The notes beneath the pieces are model-generated. The model ran no database searches. It was not told the origin of the DNA and worked only from the letters and a program-made list of their open reading frames with translations. A stretch of 64,000 nt of DNA. It comes from Mallotus nudiflorus. Taxonomy: Eukaryota > Streptophyta > Magnoliopsida > Malpighiales > Euphorbiaceae. Positions 23,401 to 38,342 of the stretch are shown here, piece by piece (position 1 is the stretch's first letter; each line of letters starts with the position of its first letter). The DNA lies in NCBI GenBank assembly GCA_947683625.1, contig CANTUR010000112.1, positions 2,728,501 through 2,792,500 on the forward strand, read 5' to 3'. Position numbers and translations under genes: made by a program.

Positions 23401-24514
23401 CTACTTCTTTCAATTCCATGTGTTCATCAAAATTGTTTGCTCCCAAAGCATGTTGTGCAAACACTAGCATGCAATCATCATATGACAATTTGTCTAGAAG
23501 ATATGCTGCAGCAGTACCCATCATTTGAGAAACATCTTGACTGCGAGTTGTAATGATAAGTGTGCTTCCATGCTTCCCAGTATTGAAAGGAGCACAAAGA
23601 CGGGTCCAATCTTCATAGTTTTCTGTCCATACATCATCAAGGACAATCAAAAACTTGTTCCTTGATAACTTCTCTTTCAATTTTAGCTGATGCCAATTTA
23701 AATCTTTCTTCTCATCCTCGCCCTCTGGTTGCAGAATTGTTTTGGTCATTCTAAGAACATCAAAATCTTCACCAACAGAAACCCAGCTTCTTAAATCAAA
23801 CTCCAATGAAGTATCATTGAAGATGAGCTGAGCAAGAGCCGTTTTGCCAACACCCCCCATGCCGACTATGGGAATGACAGAAGGTTTAGCATCAGTATCC
23901 CCAGCCTTCATCATCATTTCAATTACAGCCTTCTTGTCTTTCTCTCTGCCATAAATCTGCGCTTCATTCACCAAAGAGGTTGTGGCTGGTCTTTCTTTTA
24001 TTTGTTTTCTCGACCAGGCACCACCCTCAACTAAATACAGCTCATCTTTTGCCTTGATGATTTTATCTAATCCAGCAGTAATGCTCCTGATCCTGGAAAT
24101 CATCTTAGCATTGGACTTAGTAGAAGTACCCAAATTCGACCCAGCACAACAAGTATGGATGAATCTCCTCAGCTTACTTGTACTAGCTGACAGTGGTGGA
24201 TCATCCTCCGACTTGCATCGAAGAGACTGATAAGTGGTAAACTCATCAAGAATGTCGTCCACATCATAAGCAAGATCTCTGAGCTCACTTACCCACATCT
24301 TCACCAACGGGCTAGAGATTTGCTTCTCCTCTGCATCGTCAAGAACTAGGCCAATCTTCTTCAACTTAATTTTCCACTCCTGGAGTTCTTGCAGAAATTC
24401 TTCTTCTTCATCGCCAACAGACTTGAGCAGGTCAAGGGAGCCCAGCTGATGAAACAAGGCCTGAAAGGAAGCAGAGAGGATAGCACCTCCTACAGTAGTG
24501 ATTGCAGCTTCCAT
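20484..24514 (-). CDS. CNL disease-resistance protein (RPP13-like 1 type), apparently intact
   Basis: Intracellular immune receptor of the CC-NB-ARC-LRR class; the NB-ARC is an ATP/ADP switch and LRRs set specificity. Numbering from the Met at 24523: Rx-type coiled coil 1-165 with RDLAYDVDDILDEF at 82-95; P-loop GMGGVGKT 221-228; RNBS-A with WVSVGEDFDV; kinase-2 FLIVLDDVW 291-299 (final Trp is CNL-type); GSTLIITTR 319-327; GLPLA 384-388; RNBS-D CFAYCAIFPKDF 441-452; MHD 507-509; then about 25 leucine-rich repeats to near 1290. All switch motifs are intact. I prefer the second Met (24514, MEAAITT), which fits CNL N-termini. Exon 1 ends at 20603 (AATGAG, then GTATCA). A 110-bp intron ends TTGATATTGCAG, and exon 2 (20492-20484) adds Glu-Ile-stop, giving about 1306 residues. 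Without splicing the frame runs to 20501 with a hydrophobic tail. Confidence 0.9.
20493..20602 (-). other. Predicted 110-bp terminal intron of the CNL gene
   Basis: Donor GAG/GTATCA at 20603/20602 and acceptor TTGATATTGCAG/GAA at 20493/20492 are conserved in the paralogue (54354/54353 and 54256/54255), although the short last exons differ (GAAATATAG against GCTTTGTAG). A nearer AG (TTATGATTGCAG) would make an intron of about 40 bp, too short for plants. Phase is 0. Confidence 0.65.
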
Positions 24515-24976
24515 CACAAACAAAAGAGAACCAAAAAAAAAAAAGTTGCAAAGTGATGCTGAGTATGAGATAAAAAATGAATGGTGGTATTTGTGTTTCC
24601 TTTATTGGCTGTTTGTTCGTTAAAATTATCAAGAAATGGAATAAAGTCTCCTCTCATTTCTTGTCGAATAATATTTAGCTTCTACAGAAGCTCTTGCCTC
24701 AATCATCACTGTTATTAACATTCACAATATAATAACAATAAAAACACTGACAGTGTTATAAAAAAAAATAATGCATTTACTAAACTTAAAAAAAAAAAAA
24801 AAGGAGAAAACGTACTGCTTCAAATGCCATCTTCCTCTGCTCCAGTCTCAGAGACACCATCGCCACCTTCCTCTATTTCATCACTCAAAAAAAAAAAGAA
24901 TCTTATACACAATTAAAACATAAAATGATTAATTAAATTTCTATATTAACAAACAATGTATGGACAGAGATTTTAT
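24515..24976. other. 5' flank of the CNL gene (probable leader and promoter)
   Basis: No gene. A-rich runs at 24534-24543, 24790-24802 and 24888-24898. I see no convincing TATA box; the minus-strand TATAACACTG near 24757-24748 is only a weak candidate. Confidence 0.4.
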
Positions 24977-25237
24977 GAAATTATGATACTCTTTCCTGTT
25001 TCAAATTTCCTGTTGTTGTTGTTCATAGCCTCATTCATCGCGACCACCGCTCAAAAACTCCATGCTTTACTCTCCTTAATTGATCTTTGCCATTTCGAAA
25101 GATTTGAAGAAATTATGATATTGATATTCTTTCCTGTTTCAAATTTACCTGTTGTTGCTGTTCATAGCTTCATTCATCGCGACCACTGCTCAAAAACTCC
25201 ATACTTTTGCTCTCCAGAATTGATCTTTGCCATTTTG
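24977..25237. repeat. Direct tandem duplication, two units of about 125 bp, upstream of the CNL
   Basis: Units 24977-25097 and 25109-25237 both start gaaattatgatact/attg, share ttcctgtttcaaattt, ttcattcatcgcgaccac and gctcaaaaactccat, and end tgatctttgccattt. They differ by scattered substitutions and a few small indels. Position about 0.5-0.7 kb upstream of the CNL start suggests promoter-proximal sequence, but no function is shown. Confidence 0.85.
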
Positions 25238-26197
25238 TATCCATCAATAGCCTCAACGTACATTTGCATGTTTGTGTGAAACTTAAAGTTATCAAAATCT
25301 AATCTTTTTGTGAAATATTAAGAAAGGAATCAAAAGAATAGAAACTATGAAAACTTCGCTGTTAATTTTCAATTGGAAAAGCTGCACTGCAACAGAATCC
25401 TGAGAGAAGGACCAAAAAGAAAAATGAAGAGGACTCTGTGGTCTTTAAATTTTTATTTTAAATTTATTTCACCTTTTAAATTAAAAATGTTATTATATTA
25501 ATTTCAACATATATTAAAAAAATTGATTAAAAAAGAAAATATATACTTTAATAATAATCTTTGCATTTGGAGTGAATTTTGATAATTTATATTATATAAA
25601 ATAATTATAAATTAAACACAAACTTTAAAAGAAATACAAAGTATAACTTTCATCAATTTAGTTCATAATATAATAAATATAAAATGTAAAATTGTTAACA
25701 AAAATAATTGTATATATACACCATGACAGAAAATTATAATTATAATGAAAGCAATCAAAAACGTATTTCCGATAAATAATAAACAATATTAAATAACAAC
25801 ACAAATTAATATCCGTTCTTTAACTCTTTTTTGATATTTACCCCTTTATTTTATAAAAAATAACGCTTAATTCTCTTTATTAATAAAATAAAAAATATTA
25901 TTTTTTTTAACTTTTCCAAGTTAAAATTAAAGTTTCAACTAAATTTTCAATAATTACATATGTCCTTATTGACATTTCAAAATTAAAAAATCAAATTATA
26001 ATTTTGATAAATTCATTAATTTTATTTCATATGTATTTGTTTGTTTGATTTCATCAATTTTATCTTCTTTTAAAGTGATTTATTTATATATTATTTTAAT
26101 TTCAGATAAATACTATTTTAAATGGAACAACAATTAACAAAATTAAGTAAAAAAATGAATAAAATAAATATATAAAAATTTATAAATTTATAAATTT
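25238..26197. other. AT-rich intergenic, nothing recognised
   Basis: Long A/T-rich sequence with no open reading frame above background and no clear repeat termini. Confidence 0.6.
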
Positions 26198-26526
26198 ATT
26201 AAAAGGCCTATTGGTCTAAAAATTCTAAACCTTTTCAACTTTTTAACTTACTTTTAAAATTTTGATAAAAATATCCAAATTTAACAAATCACAAGCAATT
26301 TTAGCCCAAAATTAATTTGATCAAAATTGAGTGTGAAAGATGTTGATATAACATTATAATTGACAATATTGATGTGGGATATACAATCACATCAACTAAA
26401 TATTTATATAAATTGACCAAATGTTCTCGATATGTAGCAATTTTTTCTCAAATTTGAAATTTTAGCATAAATATCTTAATTTTCTAAATACATTATGTGT
26501 TTTTATTAAATATCAATTATTTTTAT
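26198..26526. repeat. Anonymous dispersed repeat, copy 1, interrupted by the Sirevirus-like element
   Basis: The text aggcctattggtctaaaaat, ttagcccaaaattaat, catcaactaaatatttatat and ttaattttctaaatacatta recurs in inverted orientation twice at 49.2-50.2 kb. After the copia insertion the repeat appears to continue at 48752-48830. Class unknown, no coding. Confidence 0.7.
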
Positions 26527-27585
26527 TGTTGAGCATTTACATGATCAAATAATAATCCATCCTCATTTTGACTTTAACAAACATTTTTGAATCACTAATG
26601 ATCTTTGTTTAAATGTGGTTATAAGCATAAATATCGAGTTGCACTCAATTAAAGTAAAAATAATTGACCAACTTTTGGAACATATTTGAAGACATTTAAA
26701 ACACATTTGAAGCTTTCAAAGACTCTTAAACATATTCCCTTAAGCATGGAAAAAGAGCCAATTGCAAAGGAGTGCATTTGGAAGCTAATCGGATAAGTTT
26801 TCTTAAGGTCAGCCTAGCTTACGGTCTACACTCATATCTAACCATAAGTGTCCATGAGCAAAGTGGTTGATACGCTCATTACCATGACCCGACCATGAGC
26901 GTTGCCAACGGTCACTTTAGTAAGTAACGGTCATAATTTTCAACGCTCATAACCATGAGCGTCTGAATTCCTACAAAAGCTGAAAATGCATTAAATGAAG
27001 AAGAAAGACGTTGAGGATGAATTTAATGACTTTCAACAATTATTTTTCACTCTCAAACTATAAATTGAAGACCTAGAACTTCATTTAAGAAGTTACACAA
27101 ATTAGTTGAGAAATTAATCTCTTTGAACAATTTTCTCTATTCTTAAAATTCTCAATTATTTTTTAGTATTAGTTATGTGCTAGGTTAGCTCTCTTATTCA
27201 TCTTCTTTCCTGGGTTGAAAAAGGGAAGTGAGGAGTTAATGCTAGTGGTTTAAATTCAAGTGTAAGCCTTAAAACACTTGTGATTGATTGTTGGTTAGAG
27301 CTTAGCCTTCAAAAGCTTATGGTGTTGTAAAGGTTAGAGTTGAGCCACAAAACTCTTGTAAACTTAATCTTGATTAATAAGATTGGAGTGGGTGTTAAAA
27401 AATCCTAACTTAGGGATAAGTTAGGTGGAGATGTATATTCATTTATGAATCAAACTCCTTAAATCTTATGTTATTGAGTTCTTCTTTTACTTTCTGATCT
27501 AAACTCTTATTTAATCCTTGATTAAGCTTTAATTTTCTCTTAATTATTGATTTTCCCTATTCATCCCCTTCCAAGGTCTCTTTCA
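26527..27585 (+). repeat. 5' LTR of the Sirevirus-like element
   Basis: 1059 bp, TGTTGAGC...TCTCTTTCA. It pairs with 47653-48746 along its whole length with visible divergence. It carries short inverted words such as gctcataaccatgagc (26942-26960) and accatgagcgtt, repeated several times in both LTRs. Confidence 0.92.
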
Positions 27586-27587
27586 AT

Positions 27588-27599
27588 TGGTATCAAAGC
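27588..27599 (+). other. Primer-binding site of the Sirevirus-like element
   Basis: TGGTATCAAAGC two bases after the LTR end; one mismatch to the initiator-Met site TGGTATCAGAGC. Confidence 0.85.
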
Positions 27600-27635
27600 T
27601 AAACTTTTCGTACTTAATTGCAAAAAGCTTAGATC

Positions 27636-29056
27636 ATGGGTAATAAGGGTGTGAACTTTTCTTTTTTGCAACCATTCTTTGATGGGAGTGATTATCCCCA
27701 TTGGAAGTTCAAAATAGAGATATATCTTAATAGTGATCCAATTAGACTATGAGAAGTAGTTTTTAATGGTTAGGAGCCTCTTAAAGCAATACTAGACAAC
27801 ATAGAAATCTTTATTGATATAACTCAATAGACACAAGAGCAAAAGGAGGAAAATTACAAGAATAAGAAGGCAATGACAATCATACTTGCTTCCATGCTTA
27901 GGGAAGAAGGAGAGAAAGTTCAATATTGCTTATCTGCTAAAGAAATTTGGGAGACTTTTGAGAATCATTTTGAAGGCAATATTTAAGTGAGAAGTAAAAA
28001 GGTTCAATTGCATGTATATGAATATAAACTCTTCAAGATGAAGCCTCAAGAATCCATAATCGAAATGACAAATAAACTCAATGCCCTCCTCAACACCTTG
28101 AAAAAAGTTTGGCAAACATTATTTTAAGAATGAAATCAACATAAAGATTCTTAGAATCCTTCCCAAGAAGGATTGAGAATCTAGAGTGACTTCGATTGAA
28201 GAAGCTCATAACTTGTCAAAACTTTCAACCAACATCCTTATTGGCAAGCTTGTGACACATGAGCTCACATTGAAGCAAAAGGAAAATGAAAAGGAGGAAA
28301 AAAAAGAAAAGAAGAAAAGCATTGCTTTAAAAGCCTTATAAGATGATAATGAAGAGCAAAGTTTTGAAGATTCCAATGATGAAGATAGTGACATTGCAAT
28401 GCTTACAAGGAACTTTAAGAAATTCTTAAAATAAGAAAGAAGAATTCCTCAAGAACTAGAGACTTCAACAAGAAGTATGAAGGTAAGAAGAATAAAGAGA
28501 TTACTTGTTATGAATGCAAGAAACTGAGTCATATTAGAATTAAGTGCCCTATGCTTAAATTCAAGAACAAGATATTAAAGGATAAGAAAAGGCTTTTAAC
28601 GCTTCATGAGATGACTCCTCTGAATCGAAAAAGGAAGAGGAGTAACAATAAGTGGCCAACCTTTGTTTTATGATTCTTGAAGACAAAAATGAGGTACAAT
28701 TTACTTCTCATTCTTCTTATGATGATGATGATGATAATGATGATGATTATGAGAGCTCTATTGTGAGAAAATTTATACTTAAATGTAAAAGCTTCCTCTT
28801 TAAGAAGAAACTTTATAAGCATGAGTTATTTAGCTTAACTAAGGAATTTGAAAACCTGAAAAATGATTTCTCTAAACTTGTTGTATTAAATGAAAAACTT
28901 ATTAATGACTTAAAATCTTCAAATTCCTTAGAAGATCAACTGAAGAAAGCTAATGATGAAAATCTTAAGCTTTCTAAAGAGGTATTAGAGTTGAAGAATT
29001 TCATCTCTAAATTCAAGATAGGAAAGGAGACTTTAGATAGTCTACGTGATTCTTAA
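27636..29056 (+). pseudogene. gag of the Sirevirus-like element
   Basis: ATG at 27636 starts MGNKGVNFSFLQPFFDGSDY then PHWKFKIEIYL, the typical Sirevirus Gag opening. Further on are SAKEIWETFENHFEGN and ITNILIGKLVTHELTLKQ-like text. A CCHC knuckle CYECKKLSHIRIKCP lies at about 28506-28550 with spacing CX2CX4HX4C intact. The C-terminal extension (28652-29056, 134 residues open) has MANLCFMILEDKNEV, an acidic Asp-rich tract from GAT repeats, and a Leu/Lys/Asn-rich probable coiled coil. In-frame stops occur near 27750, 27828, 27986 and 28126. Gag would be unusually long, as in this lineage. Confidence 0.85.
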
Positions 29057-29647
29057 AAATATCATAGAGATAATTATGAAATTGGATATACAAATGGAAT
29101 GTCTTCCTCATCATCATCTCACATTAACTTTATTAAACCCTCATATGATTTTACTCCCTCTACTTTCAAACCTCTTAAGACTTAAGCTTTCAAAGCTAAA
29201 AGGTCTTATGTGTCAAGTGGAAAGGGAAAGTCTTACATAACTCAACCTTGACACAAAGGGCTAAGGTTCAAACTAAGAAGCCCCAGCCTATACATGATTA
29301 TATGTACACTAGATAGAACACTCCTAAACATGCTACACAATTACCACACAATAGATAATATAATTGTCAATACATGTCTCACACTCCTCCTTTGACATAA
29401 AGGATTAGGAAACCACACAACCATAACACAAACGGCATGTCTCATACACTAGGAAATCACATGCACCTAGAATAAATAGATTTGCGAATGTTGAATGTTT
29501 TTATTGCATAAACAAAGGTCATATTAGCAATGTGTGCTTCTACAGAAGACTATACTTGCAATTACTTCCTTTAGACTACTTTGAGACTAACTAACTTAGA
29601 CCAACAAAGGTTTAGGTTTAAAAGAATGCTTGAATTATGTTATGTAG

Positions 29648-30175
29648 GTGTGCTTAAAATATACAAGAATAAAAAGCAAGTGGTACCTTGATAATGGATG
29701 TTCAAGACACATGACAAGAGACAAGAAGCAATTCAATAAGCTTGATGCTAAAGATGGAGGTCATGTCACATTTAGGGATAATGCCAAAGGAAAGATTATA
29801 GGCATTAGAGAAATTGGTAACCCTCAATCCTTATTTATTTATCATGTGTTGCTTGTTAATGGTCTTAAGCATAACTTACTTAATATTAGTCAATTATATG
29901 ACATAGGAAATAAAGTCACTTTCTATCCTATAAATTGCTTTATTAGAGCTTAGATGATGACAAAGTAATTTTTAGTGGTAAAAAGGTTGACAATGTCCAT
30001 GTCATTGACTTGAACAAATTTTATAACAAAGACATTAAATGTTTAATGTTTTATTTTCCGTGACACATGAACTTGGGATAAAAGATTAGGACATGCAAAT
30101 TTTAAGCTTTTGGATGATCTTAGTAAACATGAACTTATTGTTGGATAACTTAAGCTTAAGTTCACTAAAGACAAG
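29648..30175 (+). pseudogene. Protease and GAG-pre-integrase region of the Sirevirus-like element
   Basis: KWYLDNGCSRHMTRDKKQF (about 29678-29734) is the copia protease active site; the family usually has DSGCSRHMTG, so the Ser after the catalytic Asp is Asn here. It continues FRDNAKGKIIGIREIGNPQS and NGLKHNLLNISQLYDIGNKV. A pre-integrase block TWDKRLGHANFKLLDDLSKH lies at about 30069-30128, after a stop. The region between gag and protease (29057-29647) is decayed linker. Confidence 0.85.
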
Positions 30176-33100
30176 CCTTATGATGCTTATCAAAAGGGAA
30201 AGCAATCCAAATCTTCCTTTAAGCTAAAAAATGTAGTGTCCATTTGTAGGCCTCTTAAACTTAGTCACATGGATTTATTTGGTCCTACTAGGGTTGCTAG
30301 TCTTAGTGGTATATACTATACATATATTTTAGTTGATGATTACTTGTCACGACCCAAACCAAAGTCATGACCGATGCTAGGGAATGAAAATTCTTTCAAA
30401 TCCAGAACCTATAGAAAGCCTTAAAAATAAAAAGCACATGCAGTAAATGAATAAAAAGTACAACTAAATTAAAATTTTTCAAATTATATATGAATATAAA
30501 TACTCAATATCCTTTCATAAATAAAAGATGTTCATACAATATACTGGATACAAAGTATCAAGAACAAAATAATACTCTTATGATACAATAACACTACTAT
30601 TACAGTTTCTAGAATACAAATCAGAGTTTAAATATAAATTTTACATGATATAGTCGGGGCAGAAGAACACCAGCGAAGAGCAATACTACTAAGGTCTAAC
30701 AATACAAGATCTCCTGAAAAAAATAATTGAGAGGGTCAGACCTCATTGAGTGAATTATTATAATATATATACATGCAATCTAAACCATAACAATCAGGCA
30801 CCCATATATATATATATATATATATATATACATGCATTTCACACAAATGTCAAACTCTACTTTTATATATATAATAAATGCAGAAAACGTTTATTTTGTT
30901 GAAGGATCAAATAAAACTCTATTTATCATAACCTCAATCACAAACATCACTCTAGCCATATAGGCTCACTTAATTTCAAATTAATTCTCTTATTCCATTA
31001 TGGACAGTAGACTGGCCCCGAGACACTAAGTCAACTAAGCTCCAACAATCTTACTGCCAGTGTGATTGGCCCCGAGACACTTGGTCAACCGAGCTCTGGC
31101 AACCACACTATTCAATCACATCAATATTCTCAATCAATCTCAATTAAATCATATTTCACCATAAGTGATTCTCACTCAATCCTACATCTATCGTACCGGT
31201 ACGTACACGATCCTAGTGTTGCCCACTAGGTAGCACGTTCTATCGATGTCCTTCATTTAAGTAAAACATTCGATGTCCTTCATTTAAGTAAAACATTCAT
31301 ATAGGAAAATAAATAATGCAGAATAACATTCATAATAACAAAATAAACCATATATATACCAAAAATATACCTAAAATAAACTAAGTAAATTTCAAGTATA
31401 TATATGTTAAATAAATTCAAATCAACAACGAAATATATCAAAAATAAACCAATAATATACTAAAGACATTTTAAGTATAAATTTAAAATATAACATGTAT
31501 TTATTTTGAAATATATAAAAAATATACTAAAAATATACCTAATTTTTATAACATACATATATCAAAATAAACCCTAAATATACCAAAGATATACTAAATG
31601 TATATTGAAAATATGCAAACATATATATCAAGATATACTAAAAATAAACCAAAAATATACTAAATCATGTTATAAATTAACTTACTTTTAAAACATATAA
31701 TGAAAATGAAAAATCCTAAGTCATGCCTTCTAAATGCAATGCATATATATATATAGTATAATAACTCACTGATTCGCGTTCCACGAGACAGACTCGACGG
31801 GCCTGGTCCGATAGGCCTCGGTCTCGATGCAACTAGAAAATAAATAATAATATAATATCATAATAAACTTCTAACTTTTTGCTTCTAGGATTACTATAGA
31901 AAGACTCAATTAAAATTCCAAAACTAGACTCGGATCGATTGTCACATTTTATGAAAAATCTAACGCTTTTTAAAATGGATGTCTCCCTATAAAAGTAAGG
32001 CCGATCTTGCACAGAAAATACACTTCTATAATATAGATAGCACAACACCTCGGGTTGGGATCCCGAACTGCACAAATTCCAAACTGAAGTTCACAATTCA
32101 CCAAAAATCAATATAAAATAATAAATATATTAAAAATCATTAAATTCCATGAATATCCATAAAATACCAAAATATAATATATTTGAACATTAAATCACTA
32201 AATACAATTATTTCCACAATAATTAAATAAAATCTCAAATAATAATTTAATATTAATAAAAATCAAAATTTTCAATAATTCAACATAAAATAGTAAAATT
32301 CACTTTTGCATACTCAAATAGTTTAAATACATAATTAAAGTAATTAAAAATTCATTTAATCACCAAAATAGTAAATAATTTATTATTTGAATATAATTTT
32401 CAAAAAATAGTATTAATTAGTTAAAAATAGTAAACAATTTGTAAAAATTATTTCAATACCATATAAAATTCTAAAATCATTTAAAACGTATTATTTAATT
32501 ATATTTTCAATAAAAACACACAATTAAGTTATATATCGAAAAATCACGTAATATTAATAATTTCTCAAAAATCATATAAATTCACCAAAAATGACTTTAA
32601 TAATTCTAAAATTATTAACTCAAATTAATAACACTAATTTAACTAAATTTCCATTAAAAATAATTAATTAACATAATTATCAAAAATTCAATATTTTAAT
32701 ATTAAAATAATAAAAAATACCCATAAATCAAATTAATTTAAAAAATAAACAAAAATTATTTTTGAGAAGCTAAAGTTGCCAAGATCAACATTATCAAAGC
32801 AAAAATTTATACATCAAACAATATCCAACTCAAAAAAAATAAAAACCCTAAAACACATAAACTAAAAATTGGACATAACTAAAAAATGATTGAATTTAAA
32901 GCTCAAACGGAGCTTGGAACTAGACTTACCGATGCTAGGATGTTCAAATAAGACCAGAATGACGAGCTTACGTGACTAGAAGCACCACTGGCATCAATGG
33001 ATGCTTGTCTCGGTCTCTCCCATTTCCAGTACCTCAGGTGGCTTCATTTGGTGGAGGACGACATCTAGAGGTGGCTGGAGGTGGTGGTGGTCGTTGGTGG

Positions 33101-33238
33101 CATAGTGGCGGTCCGGCATGGCGTGGGGGATGCTGGTTGCTTCGGGTGAGGGAGGTAAAACATGAAGAAGAGAAGAGAAGAAATAAAAAAAAAACCAAGA
33201 CCCGAAGAAAGAGAAAAAAAAAAGTCATGCTAATGTAC

Positions 33239-33292
<54 letters not shown>

Positions 33293-33767
33293 TACACATA
33301 AACACATGCACAACACAACACACTACACTATCACATATTATTAACAACAATATAATAATAATAAAATAATATTATTAATAATAATACTATTAAAAAGAAT
33401 AGTAATGAAAATGAGTTTGAATACTTTAAATAATAAAATTCACTAATTAATTATTTTACCTAAATAAAATATTTAGAATAAAATAAATTGATAATATACA
33501 CAACTCATGATAATATATAAATAAAATTTAAAATTTTATTAACACTGCATATCTCGAAATAGTTTAATATTATTTAAAATATCGGATCATTACATGACTC
33601 TAGATACACTTGTGTGTTTTTTTTTACTCATAAGAATGATGTCTTTAAAGCTTTTGAAAGTTTTTCAAAGAGAATTCAAAAAGAAAAAGGTTTTTATATT
33701 TTAATTATTAGAAGTGATCATGGAACAAAATTTGAAAATGAACTCCATAAAACCTTTTGTAATAAAA
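30176..33767 (+). pseudogene. Integrase core of the Sirevirus-like element, split by a gypsy solo LTR
   Basis: The left half ends with LSHMDLFGPTRV (first catalytic Asp) and YYTYILVDDY at 30344. The right half starts at 33595 (duplicated target) with SRYTCVFF and contains ILIIRSDHGTKFENE (second catalytic Asp) at about 33700-33750. It is then cut at 33767 by another LTR. The third catalytic Glu and everything after are missing. The right half also has a small frameshift. Confidence 0.85.
30345..33594 (-). mobile_element. Gypsy solo LTR in the integrase, 3.25 kb, TSD ttact/tgact
   Basis: Same family as the LTRs at 3739-10257. Minus-strand ends are TGTAATGATCCG at 33594 and TGGGTCGTGACA at 30345. 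The 5-bp flanks are ttact (30340-30344) and tgact (33595-33599), one mismatch. Removing the insert restores the integrase codons across the junction. It contains the paired hairpins (31008-31108), a TA repeat (33244-33290) and the CT-rich leader antisense at 32990-33230. Confidence 0.88.
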
Positions 33768-36127
<2,360 letters not shown>

Positions 36128-38099
36128 CTCAATTTTAAATTATTTTATTTTATTATGAAATATGCAGTGCTAATAAATTTTAAAAGTCAAATTTAATTAT
36201 TTAATTATTTTGTGGTTAATAATTATTATTTTATATTTAATTATATTTTCTATGTAAATATATTATTTTGGAACTCATTATTTTGGACATTTAATTTGCA
36301 TTATTTATAATTATTATTTATGATAGAACTATTTTAATAATATTTAATTTAGAGCATTGTTATTTCTATTATTGTTTTATCAAATTCCATTATTTATTTT
36401 ATTAGAATTATCATTATTATTAAGTGTTATTTTATGCGAGCGTAATTTACATGTGTGAATATATATATATATATATATTAATAAAACTTTATATTATGAC
36501 TTTATGATAAACAAATATTCTAAGAACGTCTTTTTGGGGGTTGGAGGATACTTTAACAAAATTTTGATTTTGGAAAGTATACTAATGCCATGTGTCCTGG
36601 TGTCTAAAGATATAAAATATATCTAAAGAAATCTAAGGGTTAGATGTCTGGTTAAAGTGAAATTATCACCCTACAGTCTTTTAAGTATTTAATACGTCTT
36701 CTAGTCCTGTCAATATTCCACTTGGCTATTGTAATGCTATGATTTAGTCCTGTGTCTTTAATGCCAGAGAAATATAAAGTATTTCATCTTGTAATGAGTC
36801 TTAAATATGTGTATTCAAATTCTTGTAAATTAAAATTTTCTTCTAATAATTGTAGATTTATATTGTCTAAAGTCTGTATTACTCATTAAAGTGTGCAAAT
36901 AACTTGGCAGTCTTAAAGATGTCTTATCTTTTATATTGTATTTTCAATGTCTTTTTTAAGTGTAATTAGAAGTTACTGTTTCCTAAGTCTGTTTGAATAA
37001 GTTCTTCTTCTAATAAGTTTAATATATTGTTCTTGTAAATTATAGAGTCTTATTTCTAGTTGCGCTATTTGATAGTCTATTCTATAAATTGTCTGTTTAG
37101 CATTCATGAAGAGTCTGAGTCTGATCCAAAAGTCTAAGAAACAGAAGGTTCTGAACTGGATGTCTATTTTTAGGGTTGAGTATATGGAATGTTTGGGAAT
37201 TGTCTTATTAATGTATTTAATGAGTCTGAAAGAGATTGAAACAAAAAGATACGTCTAGTAACTTCATTACAGTTACAATTTTGATCGTGGTTTTCTATGT
37301 GATTATTGTCTTCTACTTTTATATAGTGTAATGTCTCTTGTCTAAATTCTTCTAAACTTTGTCTGCTTTGTAGATATAGAAGACAGAAATATTATAAAAC
37401 TTTTTCTATGATAGTCATAAATAAATACTATTCAAATTAAAAGAAATATCAGAATAAAATATGAGATTCATCCAATAGATACTCAAATAAACATCTAAAA
37501 GCATTCTTCATTTCTAGCCATTCTATAATAATCTTTCTATATGCATCACCCTAAATTATAGATATAATGAATGATTAAAAATTTAAATAATTAAACCAAA
37601 AATTTAGAACTTAAACCTATATATTTAAGAATAAACTAGTGAGTTTCCCAGAAACTCTACCCATTCATAATCCTTTACTACTGTAGTACTTTCTTAGGCC
37701 TTCCTTGGCCATTCCTTTCCTCCTAAGGATAATACTAGGGACTACTACTAGTTTTAAATTTCTTAACATATATAATCTGAAAGAATTAAATTGATGATTA
37801 TAACTATTTAAATTTTTCATACAAAATCAATCATATCACAAATAAAGTCATACACATAGAAGATTGGAATATAGTACCTGGAGTGAAGAATACTTTTGTT
37901 TATTTATCTTTTCTCTATGGATGAACCCCAAAGAGAACTTAGATACAGTATATAACTAATAACTTGCTAATTTACAATATTTATGTTGAACTCATAAGAA
38001 AGTGATTTTTCTCCACATCCCAGATTGGGCAAGAGATGTATTTTTCTTAAAAGTTTGCTCTGCTCTTATAAGAAAAGGGCAATCAAAGACTTCTATATT

Positions 38100-38135
38100 C
38101 TAAAATAAAGAAAAGAGTCCTCCTTATATAGGCGA
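38100..38135 (-). promoter_or_regulatory. TATA-box-like element downstream of the viral transactivator gene
   Basis: Minus strand TATATAAGGA (38130-38121) lies about 210 bp after the end of the transactivator remnant, where caulimovirids carry the pregenomic RNA promoter (the CaMV 35S core has a similar TATATAAGGA). Activity is not shown. Confidence 0.5.
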
Positions 38136-38342
38136 AGGACTGGAGGTAAATTACATACAATACCCTCTAGTGGAGGGGTAAAATAAGAAAAGTAAATGCT
38201 TATCAGGATAAGCATTAGTACAAGTTGTGTCTTCACATGGGTTGGCCACCTTTGTGTAGTCTATTTAGGATAGTAGATTGGTCCACTATTTATCTTCTTT
38301 TTTCAGCTAGAAGTCTTCATGGATAATGGAGGGGTCCACCAT

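Noticed and set aside
24956..25279. Possible 107-residue secreted or membrane protein upstream of the CNL
   Set aside because: It is simply the translation of the two tandem units; the two halves are in different frames relative to each other, arguing against coding.
28604..28822. Minus-strand frame with a poly-Ile run
   Set aside because: Antisense of the GAT repeat that codes the Asp tract in the Sirevirus-like gag.
33244..33290. (TA)n in the solo LTR as a further viral integration site
   Set aside because: The flanks on both sides are ordinary LTR sequence with no foreign block.
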